From contig JAEZNB010000011.1 of assembly GCA_023441965.1 (NCBI GenBank), forward strand, positions 1-64,000: a stretch of 64,000 nt of DNA, given 5' to 3'. A model generated the notes under the pieces. That model ran no database searches. It had not been told where the DNA came from and worked only from the letters and a program-made list of their open reading frames with translations. Position numbers and translations under genes: made by a program. The stretch comes from Bacillota bacterium (GTDB lineage: Bacteria; Bacillota; Clostridia; Lachnospirales; Lachnospiraceae). Positions 51,249 to 59,133 of this stretch are shown in pieces (position 1 is the stretch's first letter; every line of letters begins with the position of its first letter).

Positions 51249-52466
51249 ATGATTACTTTAGAGCATTATGAAGAAGCGACGGAGGCTGTGAAAAAGGTAA
51301 TCCTTCGGACGAAGCTGGTCTACAGTGATTATTTTTCCGGAATATGCGGGAACAAGGTCTTCTTCAAACCAGAAAACATGCAGTTTACAGGGGCTTATAA
51401 GGTCCGTGGAGCTTATTATAAGATCAGCACTTTGACCAAGGAGGAAAGGGACAGGGGCCTGATCACAGCCTCTGCCGGCAACCATGCCCAGGGTGTTGCT
51501 TATGCTGCAAAGCTCTACAATTCTAAGGCAGTGATCATCATGCCTGAAACTACCCCCTTAATCAAGGTGAATCGGACCAAGAGCTATGGTGCAGAGGTGA
51601 TTCTCTTTGGGAATGATTATGACGAAGCCTGCCGCCATGCCCTGGAGCTGGCGAAGGAACATGGCTATACCTTTATCCATCCCTTCAATGACGAGAAGGT
51701 AGCGACCGGTCAGGGAACCATAGCCATGGAGATTTTTAAGGATCTTCCCACCGTGGACATCATTCTGGCACCGGTCGGAGGCGGAGGCCTCCTGGCAGGG
51801 GTGGCGACCCTGGCCAAGATGCTGAATCCGAATATCAAAGTAATCGGAGTGGAGCCTGCCGGAGCAGCCTGCATGAAGGAATCCTTAAAGGAAGGTAAGG
51901 TGGTTACCCTTCCCCATATGGATACCATTGCGGACGGTACCGCAGTGAAGACCCCCGGAGACATTATTTTCCCTTATATACAGAAATACGTGGATGATAT
52001 CATCACCGTTGAGGACCAGGAGCTGATCGTTAATTTCCTGGATATGATGGAAAATCATAAAATGGTGGTTGAGAACTCCGGCCTTCTTACGGTAGCGGCC
52101 CTAAAGCATCTGAACTGCAAGGATAAGAAGGTGGCGGCGATCCTAAGCGGTGGCAACATGGATATCATTACGGTATCCTCCATCGTACAGCATGGCTTGA
52201 TCCAGAGAGGAAGAGTGTTTACGGTATCCGTCCTTCTGCCCGACAGACCCGGTGAGCTGGTGCGGGTAGCAGATGTCATCGCTAAGGCCCAGGGAAATGT
52301 CATCCGCCTGGACCATAACCAGTTTGTCAGCATCAACCGGAACAGTGCCGTGGAGCTGACAATCACGATGGAGACCTTCGGCCATGAGCATAAGGACCGG
52401 ATCGTACAGGCCCTGATCGATGCCGGCTATTCGCCCAGGCTTTGTCCTCCGAGCAAGCTGTATTAA
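51249..52466 (+). CDS. ilvA: Threonine ammonia-lyase (dehydratase) with ACT domain
   Basis: PLP enzyme deaminating threonine to 2-oxobutyrate. The 405-residue chain has the PLP lysine in NMQFTGAYKVRGAYYKI (about residue 50), SAGNHAQGVAYAA, the glycine-rich phosphate loop PVGGGGLLAGVA, and LSGGNMDI. A C-terminal ACT-like domain (about 325-405, starting FTVSVLLPDRPGEL) fits the single-ACT TdcB/IlvA group. Biosynthetic and degradative roles cannot be separated here. It starts 11 bp after ftsY with GGAG at the junction, so it is cotranscribed with the smc-ftsY unit. Confidence 0.92.
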   Translation: MITLEHYEEATEAVKKVILRTKLVYSDYFSGICGNKVFFKPENMQFTGAYKVRGAYYKISTLTKEERDRGLITASAGNHAQGVAYAAKLYNSKAVIIMPETTPLIKVNRTKSYGAEVILFGNDYDEACRHALELAKEHGYTFIHPFNDEKVATGQGTIAMEIFKDLPTVDIILAPVGGGGLLAGVATLAKMLNPNIKVIGVEPAGAACMKESLKEGKVVTLPHMDTIADGTAVKTPGDIIFPYIQKYVDDIITVEDQELIVNFLDMMENHKMVVENSGLLTVAALKHLNCKDKKVAAILSGGNMDIITVSSIVQHGLIQRGRVFTVSVLLPDRPGELVRVADVIAKAQGNVIRLDHNQFVSINRNSAVELTITMETFGHEHKDRIVQALIDAGYSPRLCPPSKLY

Positions 52467-52486
52467 GGATAAGCTTCGTGTTTTTT
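52455..52486 (+). terminator. Weak terminator-like hairpin at the ilvA end
   Basis: AAGCT (52455-52459) and AGCTT (52472-52476) flank the stop codon, and TTTTTT follows at 52481-52486. The stem is short. Confidence 0.3.
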
Positions 52487-52533
52487 ACCAAGAAAGCATA
52501 AGATTTTCATCAGTTTTACCTGGCCTGCAATTA

Positions 52534-52562
52534 TTTACAAGCTCTTCCATGCCTGCTATAAT
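52534..52562 (+). promoter_or_regulatory. Orphan near-consensus promoter
   Basis: TTTACA (52534-52539), 17 bp, then TGC-TATAAT (extended -10, 52554-52562). It is one of the best promoters in the window, yet the next gene starts about 420 bp downstream. Confidence 0.7.
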
Positions 52563-52719
52563 AGAGTTATCAAATTTCATTGACGATTCCATCGAGATGA
52601 TCTGATAACCTATTTGCTTTTCTGTTTTCTGCTTATTTCAAAAATAATATCATAATTTTCAGAAAGATACCATTCCGTGTCCAAGGCCCGTGTTATACTA
52701 CATAAAGCAAGCGATCGTA

Positions 52720-52826
52720 GGATACTGACCGGATAATGCTGACCAGATAATGCTGATCAGAGGATACCGATCAGAGGATACCGATCAGGGATACTGATCA
52801 GAGGATAGTGGAGGATACCGATAGCT
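52720..52826. repeat. Degenerate short tandem repeat (GGATAC-based) upstream of recA
   Basis: About eight imperfect units of 10-16 bp, beginning near 52720, 52731, 52746, 52762, 52776, 52789, 52803 and 52813. The common form is GGATACCGATCAGA, often with the palindrome TGATCA. Confidence 0.8.
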
Positions 52827-52869
52827 ATCCGGAATGGGCAGGAATCTGAAAGCTTTAGGAGGAAAATGG

Positions 52870-52898
52870 TTGACATCCCGTGAGAAATAAGTTACTAT
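52870..52898 (+). promoter_or_regulatory. Promoter of recA
   Basis: TTGACA (52870-52875) and TACTAT (52893-52898) are 17 bp apart. A LexA box starts 8 bp after the -10. Confidence 0.65.
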
Positions 52899-52905
52899 GG
52901 ACATA

Positions 52906-52919
52906 AGAACATTAGTTCG
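52906..52919 (+). promoter_or_regulatory. LexA (SOS) box of recA
   Basis: AGAAC-ATTA-GTTCG keeps the Gram-positive LexA palindrome GAAC-N4-GTTC (52907-52918). Lying just after the -10, it would block transcription until LexA cleavage during DNA damage. Confidence 0.8.
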
Positions 52920-52980
52920 GGTCAGGGAGAAAAGGAAGATATAACATATTACCTGCAGCCGCAGGAAGATGGAGGTTATT

Positions 52981-54006
52981 ATGGCAAAGGATGATAAAAT
53001 CAGGGCTCTGGAATCTGCTCTGGCACAGATTGAGAAGCAGTATGGCAAGGGCTCCATCATGAAGCTCGGTGATACGAATTCCAATATGAACATTGAGACG
53101 GTACCGACCGGCTCCATCAGTCTGGATATTGCCTTAGGACTGGGTGGCGTACCCAAGGGAAGAATCATGGAGGTCTACGGACCGGAATCCTCCGGTAAGA
53201 CCACAGTGGCCTTACATATGGTTGCCGAGGTACAGAAGAGAGGCGGAATAGCCGGCTTTATCGATGCAGAGCATGCGTTGGACCCGGTCTATGCGAAGAA
53301 TATCGGAGTGGATATTGACAATCTTTACATTTCACAGCCGGATAACGGTGAGCAGGCTTTAGAAATTACAGAGACTATGGTTCGTTCCGGAGCTGTGGAT
53401 ATCATTATCGTTGACTCCGTAGCCGCCTTAGTGCCAAAGGCAGAGATTGACGGTGAGATGGGAGATTCTCATGTGGGTCTGCAGGCCAGACTGATGTCCC
53501 AGGCCTTAAGAAAGCTTACGGCTGTCATCAGTAAGTCCAACTGTATCGTAATCTTCATCAACCAGCTTCGTGAGAAGGTCGGCGTGATGTTCGGGAATCC
53601 CGAGACCACGACAGGAGGTCGTGCTCTGAAGTTCTATTCCTCCATCCGTCTGGATGTAAGAAGGATTGAATCCCTAAAGCAGGGTGGTGATGTGGTAGGT
53701 AACAGAACCAGAATCAAGGTTGTAAAGAATAAGATCGCTCCCCCCTTCAAGGAAGCAGAATTTGATATTATGTTCGGTAAAGGAATCTCCAGAGAGGGCG
53801 ATGTTCTGGATCTTGCCGCAGATAGTGGTATCATCAATAAGAGTGGAGCCTGGTATGCTTACAATGATGCTAAGATCGGCCAGGGCAGGGAGAATGCGAA
53901 GCAGTTCCTCACGGATAATCCTGAGCTCTTCACCGAGATTGAAGCCAAGGTTAGAGACAAATATGCCTTAAAGACTCCGAAGAACTATCATGATGTTCTG
54001 GAATAA
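52981..54006 (+). CDS. recA: Recombinase A
   Basis: ATP-dependent strand-exchange protein and LexA coprotease. The 341-residue product has the N-terminal helix KIRALESALAQIEKQYGKGSIM, Walker A GPESSGKTTV (about residues 63-72), VDSVAALVPKAEI, loop-1/2 regions with EMGDSHVGLQARLMSQALRK, and INQLREKVGVMFGNPETTTGGRALKFYSS. ATG 52981 is used because the upstream ATGGAGG is the ribosome site. A vegetative promoter with a LexA box controls it, and a terminator follows a 17-bp tandem array. recX is next. Confidence 0.98.
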   Translation: MAKDDKIRALESALAQIEKQYGKGSIMKLGDTNSNMNIETVPTGSISLDIALGLGGVPKGRIMEVYGPESSGKTTVALHMVAEVQKRGGIAGFIDAEHALDPVYAKNIGVDIDNLYISQPDNGEQALEITETMVRSGAVDIIIVDSVAALVPKAEIDGEMGDSHVGLQARLMSQALRKLTAVISKSNCIVIFINQLREKVGVMFGNPETTTGGRALKFYSSIRLDVRRIESLKQGGDVVGNRTRIKVVKNKIAPPFKEAEFDIMFGKGISREGDVLDLAADSGIINKSGAWYAYNDAKIGQGRENAKQFLTDNPELFTEIEAKVRDKYALKTPKNYHDVLE

Positions 54007-54012
54007 GGAAGC

Positions 54013-54114
54013 TTAGGATAAAGAATACCTAGGAATCAAAGATACTCCGGAACCAAGGACAAACCGGAACCAAGGACAAACCGGAATCAAGGATACTCTG
54101 GATGAAGAAAGTAA
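54013..54114. repeat. 17-bp tandem repeat array downstream of recA
   Basis: Units of exactly 17 bp start at 54013, 54030, 54047, 54064 and 54081, with a weaker sixth at 54098. Units three and four are identical (CCGGAACCAAGGACAAA). There are no spacers, so this is not a CRISPR array. The array lies between the recA stop and its terminator. Confidence 0.85.
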
Positions 54115-54133
54115 TGAATCACATACAAGTATG

Positions 54134-54211
54134 GCTGTCCCAACGGACTGCTTCTGATTCCTGCCATGAGATCCATGGTCGGAAAGGGCATGGTACGGGA
54201 CAGCTTTCTTT
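54134..54211 (+). terminator. Terminator of recA
   Basis: GCTGTCCC (54134-54141) and GGGACAGC (54197-54204) close a 55-nt loop that has its own CATGG-type hairpin. TTTCTTTA follows. Confidence 0.65.
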
Positions 54212-54238
54212 ATATCTTGAAGGGAGCAAGCAGTAACT

Positions 54239-54922
54239 ATGTTGATAACAAAACTTCTGACAGCAAAGGAGTATAGGAAGAGATCCGGACAAGCCTCAGC
54301 TTCTTCTGCCTTACGAAAGGTATATATAGATGATGAATACGCCTTCTCCCTCTATGAGAGGGACCTTGAGTCGTTTGGCTTGGAAGAAGGCCGGGAGCTG
54401 TCGCCGGAGCTTTATCAGGAGCTCCTATGGGAGCTTGTTTATCCCCGTGCCAAACAGAAAGCCTTAGCCTTACTGAAGCATCATGACAGGACGGTGGCTG
54501 AACTGTCGAAGAGATTGGCTGAAGAAGGGTATCCTGAGCATATCATTCTTAAGACGCTTCAGTATCTGGCTGACTATCATTATCTGGATGACCAAAGATA
54601 TGCTTCCTCTTACATAAGAAGTAAAATAGCATGTAAAAGCAGGCTGTTCCTTACCGCAGAGCTGACTGCCAAGGGGATCAGCAAGGATGTCATACAAAAA
54701 GTATTCTCCGAGGAGTATGAGGAACAGGAGGAGGACCCAGAGCTGACCGCCTTAAGAAAGGCCATACAGAAGAAGAATCCGAACCATACCGACCTGGACC
54801 GGAAGGAAAAACAGAAGCTGATGGCATCACTTTATCGAAAAGGCTTTTCTGAAGAGAATATTCGTAAGGTTTTGGAGGAATACCAAAGCAGGAGCTTTCA
54901 TTCGGAAGATATTTTCCTCTGA
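54239..54922 (+). CDS. recX: Regulatory protein RecX
   Basis: Modulates RecA filaments. The 227-residue product is built of tandem three-helix repeats, with the RecX blocks AKQKALALLKHHDRTVAELSKRL, LQYLADYHYLDDQRYASSYI and YRKGFSEENIRKVLEEY. An N-terminal beta extension (about 1-65) is as in Firmicutes RecX. GGGAG lies about 12 nt before ATG 54239. It starts 27 bp after the recA terminator, so its expression depends on read-through or an unseen promoter. Confidence 0.92.
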   Translation: MLITKLLTAKEYRKRSGQASASSALRKVYIDDEYAFSLYERDLESFGLEEGRELSPELYQELLWELVYPRAKQKALALLKHHDRTVAELSKRLAEEGYPEHIILKTLQYLADYHYLDDQRYASSYIRSKIACKSRLFLTAELTAKGISKDVIQKVFSEEYEEQEEDPELTALRKAIQKKNPNHTDLDRKEKQKLMASLYRKGFSEENIRKVLEEYQSRSFHSEDIFL

Positions 54923-54965
54923 ATCGGATTTATGGCAGACATATGGAATAAGTGGCAGATTTCTC

Positions 54966-54994
54966 TTGCCTTTTCTCATGATATGATATACAAT
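54966..54994 (+). promoter_or_regulatory. Promoter of the carboxyltransferase operon
   Basis: TTGCCT (54966-54971) and TACAAT (54989-54994) are 17 bp apart, 55 bp before the first gene. Confidence 0.6.
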
Positions 54995-55049
54995 TATAAT
55001 TGGCAGAAAATTGGATTTCTAGTACAATCGAAAAATTGGAGGGCTGAAA

Positions 55050-56486
55050 ATGAGCAGTACTGTACAGCTGTCAGCAAGAGAACGTATTTTAGCTTTGCTT
55101 GATGACAATAGCTTTGTTGAAGTCGGCGCTTTCGTTACAAAGAGAAGTACGGACTTTAATCTGAATCAGAAGGAAGTACCTTCTGATGGTGTTATAACCG
55201 GCTATGGTATCGTAGATGGCAATCCTGTCTATGTCTACAGTCAGGATGCAGCTTCCCTGGGAGGCTCCATCGGTGAGATGCATGCCGGTAAAATCACACA
55301 TATTTATGATCTTGCACTTAAGGTGGGAGCTCCCGTCATCGGCCTCATTGATTCAACAGGTATGAGACTCGAGGAAGCAACCGATGCACTGAACGGTTTT
55401 GGTGAGATATACCTGAAGCAAACCCTGGCTTCCGGTGTAATCCCTCAGATCACCGCTATTTTTGGTAACTCCGGCGGTGGACTGGCTGTGATGGCTTCCT
55501 TAAGTGATTTTTCCTTTATGGAGGGAAAAAATGCAAAATTATTTGTAAACTCCCCGAATACATTACAGGGAAATTATAAAGAGAAATGTGATAGCGCAGC
55601 AGCCAGCTTCCAGTCCAAAACCGGCATGGTAGATTATGTCGGCAACGGAGATGCGGAAGTGATTGCAAAGCTTCGTGAGCTGATTTCTTTATTACCGTCC
55701 AATAATGAGGACGACGCATCCTATGTGGAATGTACGGATGATTTAAACAGGCTTCTTCCCGCTTTTGCCTCCGAAGTCAAGGATACAGCAAAGGCTCTGG
55801 CGGATATCGCCGATAACCATTATTTCTTTGAGATGAAGAAGGATTATGCCAGAGAGATGGTCACCGGTTTCCTTCGTCTGAATGGTATGACGGTTGGTGC
55901 AGTAGCTAACCGCAGCGAGCTCACAGATGAGCAGGGTAAGGTCGTAGCTAGCTTTGACCAGACTCTGACTACGGATGGCTGCAATAAGGCTGCCAGCTTC
56001 GTATCCTTCTGTGATGCCTTCAGAATTCCTGTACTGACATTGACCAATGTGACCGGTTATAAGACAACCCTTGATGAGGAGAAGACCATAGCCAAGGCAG
56101 CTGCAAAGCTGACCCAGGCCTTTGCGGATGCGACAGTACCCAAGGTGAATGTGATCATCGGTAAAGCCTTCGGCAGTGCCTATATCACCATGAATTCGAA
56201 ACATATCGGTGCAGATCTTGTCTTCGCCCTTCCCAGCGCCCAGATCGGTATGATGGATGCTGAACAGGCTGCAAGAATTATGTATGATGGCAGCTCCGCA
56301 GAAGTAATCAAGGAGCAGGCAGCCGCATACGCAGAGCTTCAGAGCAGCGCCCTTTCCGCAGCGAAGCGCGGTTACGTGGACAACATTATCGAAGCGGAAG
56401 CAGTAAGAAAGCAAGCAGTCTATGCTTTTGAAATGTTATTTACCAAGACGGAAGCCCGCCCGGTGAAAAAGCATAATTCCAAATAA
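55050..56486 (+). CDS. Acyl-CoA carboxyltransferase subunit (12S/MmdA-like)
   Basis: Crotonase-fold carboxyltransferase of the AccD/PccB/MmdA group, which transfers carboxyl between biotin and an acyl-CoA. The 478-residue protein is shorter than usual (about 510-525), mainly at the N-terminus. It has two crotonase halves, with oxyanion-loop blocks GNSGGGLAVMASLSDF (about 145-160) and IIGKAFGSAYITMNSKH (about 368-384). The canonical forms have G-x-C-A-G-G and A-Y-G-G-A-Y-like loops, so both are modified. GGAGGG precedes ATG 55050. It opens an operon with OadG-like, biotin-carrier and 5S-like genes, so the acyl-CoA half-reaction is probably paired with a pyruvate/oxaloacetate half-reaction. Confidence 0.85.
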   Translation: MSSTVQLSARERILALLDDNSFVEVGAFVTKRSTDFNLNQKEVPSDGVITGYGIVDGNPVYVYSQDAASLGGSIGEMHAGKITHIYDLALKVGAPVIGLIDSTGMRLEEATDALNGFGEIYLKQTLASGVIPQITAIFGNSGGGLAVMASLSDFSFMEGKNAKLFVNSPNTLQGNYKEKCDSAAASFQSKTGMVDYVGNGDAEVIAKLRELISLLPSNNEDDASYVECTDDLNRLLPAFASEVKDTAKALADIADNHYFFEMKKDYAREMVTGFLRLNGMTVGAVANRSELTDEQGKVVASFDQTLTTDGCNKAASFVSFCDAFRIPVLTLTNVTGYKTTLDEEKTIAKAAAKLTQAFADATVPKVNVIIGKAFGSAYITMNSKHIGADLVFALPSAQIGMMDAEQAARIMYDGSSAEVIKEQAAAYAELQSSALSAAKRGYVDNIIEAEAVRKQAVYAFEMLFTKTEARPVKKHNSK

Positions 56487-56578
56487 GACGCAGGCTTAAG
56501 TATAGATAAAGACAAGCACAAGCAAGCATGGGATTTTCGCTTAGATTTTAGCTACTGAAGGTAGCATGGAGGAATGCT

Positions 56579-56959
56579 ATGGGAACAATACTTAACAGTA
56601 TCACCGGCAGACCGGTTTTATTAAGCACATTTCTGGACCGTCTGGCCGAGGATCCTTTGAATTTAACCATCAGTCTGGGCATTGTATTTGCTGTACTGAT
56701 CTTAATTATTCAGCTGATCTATGTGATTTCTTCTGCCTCCGCCAAGAGTAAGAGCAATGAAGCGGGTCAGAGTAAGAAGGGCACATATGTGGATAATGTC
56801 ATTACCCAGATTGTACAAAGGGAAGAGAAAGAGCTTATGGATGATTGTGAGCTGGTAGCCGTGATTACCGCTGCAATTATGGCTTCCCTGGGAAGTGAAG
56901 CACCGGCGGACGGTTTGGTAGTGCGTTCTATCCGGAAGCTGGACAGCAGGAGAAGATAA
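56579..56959 (+). CDS. OadG-family (decarboxylase gamma) membrane subunit
   Basis: A 126-residue protein with one transmembrane helix (about residues 30-53) and a cytoplasmic tail that contains DCELVAVITAAIMASLG and ends in a basic RKLDSRRR. This is the usual shape of gamma subunits of sodium-pumping decarboxylases, which help assemble the complex and bind Zn2+. The longer tail with VAVITAAIMA is the form seen in Clostridia. GGAGGA lies before ATG 56579. No beta (ion-pump) subunit gene is nearby. Confidence 0.75.
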   Translation: MGTILNSITGRPVLLSTFLDRLAEDPLNLTISLGIVFAVLILIIQLIYVISSASAKSKSNEAGQSKKGTYVDNVITQIVQREEKELMDDCELVAVITAAIMASLGSEAPADGLVVRSIRKLDSRRR

Positions 56960-57047
56960 CAAGCCTGATAAAGGGCAGGACATATCTGGTCCTGAGCCGT
57001 ATATTTCGGACATATGAAGATGTCCATGAACAAGGAGGATGAATTAC

Positions 57048-57458
57048 ATGAAATATTATACAATTACTGTGAATGGCAATACCTATGAAGTATCTGTAGA
57101 AGAAGGTCATGCAGCACCTGCAAGAACGATGGCAGCTCCTGTAGCAGCTCCCGCAGCAGCTCCTGTAGCTGCACCTGCTCCTGCAGCAGCTCCCGCTCCT
57201 GCCCAGGAAGCACCGAAGCCTGCAAAGGCTGCTTCCGCTACCGGAAGTGTGAAGGTGGCTTCCCCCATGCCCGGTAAGATCGTTTCCGTGAAAGCAAGTG
57301 AAGGCAAGGCTGTAAAGCGTGGTGAAGTGATTCTGGTTCTGGAAGCCATGAAGATGGAGAATGAAATCGTAGCACCTCAGGACGGAACGATTGCCAGCAT
57401 CAATGTGACTGCAGGTCAAACGGTGGAAGCCGGAGATTTACTTGCAACCTTAAATTAA
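57048..57458 (+). CDS. Biotin carboxyl carrier protein
   Basis: A 136-residue biotin carrier: an N-terminal small beta segment (KYYTITVNGNTYEVSVEE), a flexible Ala/Pro linker (about 27-60), and a C-terminal biotinyl domain with the attachment lysine in LEAMKMENEI and SPMPGKIVSV. ATG 57048 is chosen because AAGGAGG (57032-57038) is 9 nt away and abuts ATG 57039. It would carry carboxyl groups between the 12S-like and 5S-like subunits encoded on either side. Confidence 0.94.
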   Translation: MKYYTITVNGNTYEVSVEEGHAAPARTMAAPVAAPAAAPVAAPAPAAAPAPAQEAPKPAKAASATGSVKVASPMPGKIVSVKASEGKAVKRGEVILVLEAMKMENEIVAPQDGTIASINVTAGQTVEAGDLLATLN

Positions 57459-57537
57459 TAGAAGGACTACAGTTGTTTCATAGTTCCTATGGAATATATC
57501 AAAACAGTAGTTCTTAAGGAGGACAGGAGGTATTATT

Positions 57538-58950
57538 ATGGCTGAACAAGTAAAAAGGCCGGTTAAAATAACAGAAACCATTTTGCGTGATGCCCATCAA
57601 TCCCTGATTGCGACAAGAATGTCCACAGAGCAGATGCTCCCGGTCATTGAGAAGATGGATCGGGTAGGTTATCATGCCGTTGAATGCTGGGGTGGAGCAA
57701 CATTTGATGCTTCCCTGCGTTTCCTCAAGGAAGATCCTTGGGAAAGATTAAGAAAGATCAGAGCAGGCTTTAAGAATACAAAGCTGCAGATGCTCTTCCG
57801 TGGTCAGAATATCTTAGGCTACCGCCATTATGCAGATGATGTGGTTGCTTACTTTGTACAGAAATCCATTGCAAACGGTATTGATATCATTCGTATCTTT
57901 GATGCGCTCAATGATATCCGTAACCTGGAATGTGCGGTAAAGGCAACAAATAAAGAAAATGGTCATGCCCAGATCGCCATCTCTTATACCCTCGGTGATG
58001 CTTATACCACCGAGTACTATGTAAATATGGCAAAGCAGATCGAGTCTCTCGGAGCATCCTCCATCTGTATCAAGGACATGGCAGGACTGCTGGTTCCTTA
58101 TGAGGCAACCGTATTGGTCGGCGCCCTGAAGGCTGCGGTCAGTATCCCGATTGACCTTCACACCCATTACACAAGCGGTGTCGGTGGCATGACTTACTTA
58201 AAGGCTGTAGAAGCAGGCTGCGATATCATAGATACAGCTATGTCACCCTTCGCTATGGGTACCAGCCAGCCGGCTACAGAGGTTATGGTTGAGACCTTTA
58301 AGGGTACTCCTTATGACACCGGTTACGATCAGCTGCTTCTGGCTGAAATCGCTGATTATTTCAGACCTTTAAGAGACAATGCTTTGGAGTCCGGACTGTT
58401 GAATCCTAAGGTTATGGGCGTAGATATTAAGACTCTGCTTTATCAGGTACCGGGAGGCATGTTATCTAATCTGGTATCCCAGTTAAAGGAGCAGAAGGCA
58501 GAAGATAAGTATTATGAAGTGCTTCAGGAGATTCCGAGAGTTCGTAAGGACTTCGGTGAGCCTCCTTTGGTTACCCCCTCCAGCCAGATCGTCGGAACAC
58601 AGGCTGTTCTGAATGTACTTGCAGGAGAGCGTTATAAGATGGTAACAAAGGAGACCAAGGCCCTCTTATCCGGTGAATATGGACAGACCGTTAAGCCCTT
58701 CAATGCAGAGGTCCAGAAGAAGGTAATCGGAGATAAGCAGCCCATTACCTGCAGACCCGCTGATCTGATCGAGCCCGAGCTGGCGAAGATTGAAAGCGAA
58801 ATCGCAGAGTGGAAGGAACAGGATGAGGATGTATTATCCTATGCTTTGTTCCCTCAGGTTGCCATTGATTTCTTTAAGTACCGCAGAGCGCAAAAGACCG
58901 GAATCGATCTGACAGCCGCAGACAGCAAGAATCAGGCTTATCCGGTATAA
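57538..58950 (+). CDS. oadA: Pyruvate/oxaloacetate carboxyltransferase subunit (5S/OadA-like)
   Basis: TIM-barrel carboxyltransferase of 470 residues using pyruvate or oxaloacetate. It has the HMGL-like domain (KITETILRDAHQSLIATRM, about residues 9-27; metal Asp in LRDAHQS), RIFDALND, CIKDMAGLLVPYEA with the carbamylated-lysine region, IDLHTHYTSGVGGMTYLKA (metal His-x-His), and a C-terminal PYC-OADA domain (about 300-440). It lacks a fused biotin domain, as the carrier is a separate gene. It is the last gene of the operon, followed by a strong terminator. Confidence 0.92.
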   Translation: MAEQVKRPVKITETILRDAHQSLIATRMSTEQMLPVIEKMDRVGYHAVECWGGATFDASLRFLKEDPWERLRKIRAGFKNTKLQMLFRGQNILGYRHYADDVVAYFVQKSIANGIDIIRIFDALNDIRNLECAVKATNKENGHAQIAISYTLGDAYTTEYYVNMAKQIESLGASSICIKDMAGLLVPYEATVLVGALKAAVSIPIDLHTHYTSGVGGMTYLKAVEAGCDIIDTAMSPFAMGTSQPATEVMVETFKGTPYDTGYDQLLLAEIADYFRPLRDNALESGLLNPKVMGVDIKTLLYQVPGGMLSNLVSQLKEQKAEDKYYEVLQEIPRVRKDFGEPPLVTPSSQIVGTQAVLNVLAGERYKMVTKETKALLSGEYGQTVKPFNAEVQKKVIGDKQPITCRPADLIEPELAKIESEIAEWKEQDEDVLSYALFPQVAIDFFKYRRAQKTGIDLTAADSKNQAYPV

Positions 58951-58973
58951 GAACAATAGTTTATTAAGAGATT

Positions 58974-59009
58974 AACACATGCAGTGGAATACTCCCTGCA
59001 TGTGTTTTT
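58974..59009 (+). terminator. Terminator of the carboxyltransferase operon
   Basis: AACACATGCAG (58974-58984) and CTGCATGTGTT (58996-59006) form an 11-bp perfect stem with an 11-nt loop. TTTTTA closes it. Confidence 0.9.
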
Positions 59010-59039
59010 ATGTAGTTTAGGAATTTTCGGAATCAACAG

Positions 59040-59068
59040 TTGACAAATTGTACCATATCATCTATAGT
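59040..59068 (+). promoter_or_regulatory. Promoter of the hybrid histidine kinase gene
   Basis: A consensus TTGACA (59040-59045) and TATAGT (59063-59068) are 17 bp apart. Confidence 0.65.
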
Positions 59069-59133
59069 CAGAATATGTAGTTTTTACACATTTTTTGTAG
59101 GAAGGATTCTCCTTTCATTGGGGTGAAGTGATA

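Larger units (their letters stand above)
52487..52980. other. Long non-coding region before recA
   Basis: About 490 bp with no credible gene. It holds a strong orphan promoter (52534-52562), another extended -10 (TGT-TATACT, 52691-52699), a degenerate tandem repeat (52720-52826), the recA promoter (52870-52898) and a LexA box (52906-52919). The longest start-to-stop reading inside the repeat is about 15 codons and lacks a ribosome site. Confidence 0.7.

Noticed and set aside
52720..52826. Possible CRISPR array
   Set aside because: Units are short, imperfect and directly abutting with no unique spacers, and no cas genes are nearby.
54013..54114. Possible CRISPR array or iteron origin
   Set aside because: The 17-bp units have no spacers, and there is no replication initiator or AT-rich unwinding region beside them.
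55743..56414. Long opposite-strand reading frame of 223 codons over the 12S-like gene
   Set aside because: Same reasons: antisense to a conserved gene, with no recognisable protein features.
57120..57230. Ala/Pro low-complexity stretch as a possible frameshift or repeat expansion
   Set aside because: Flexible Ala/Pro linkers are normal in biotin carrier proteins, and the frame continues into an intact biotinyl domain.
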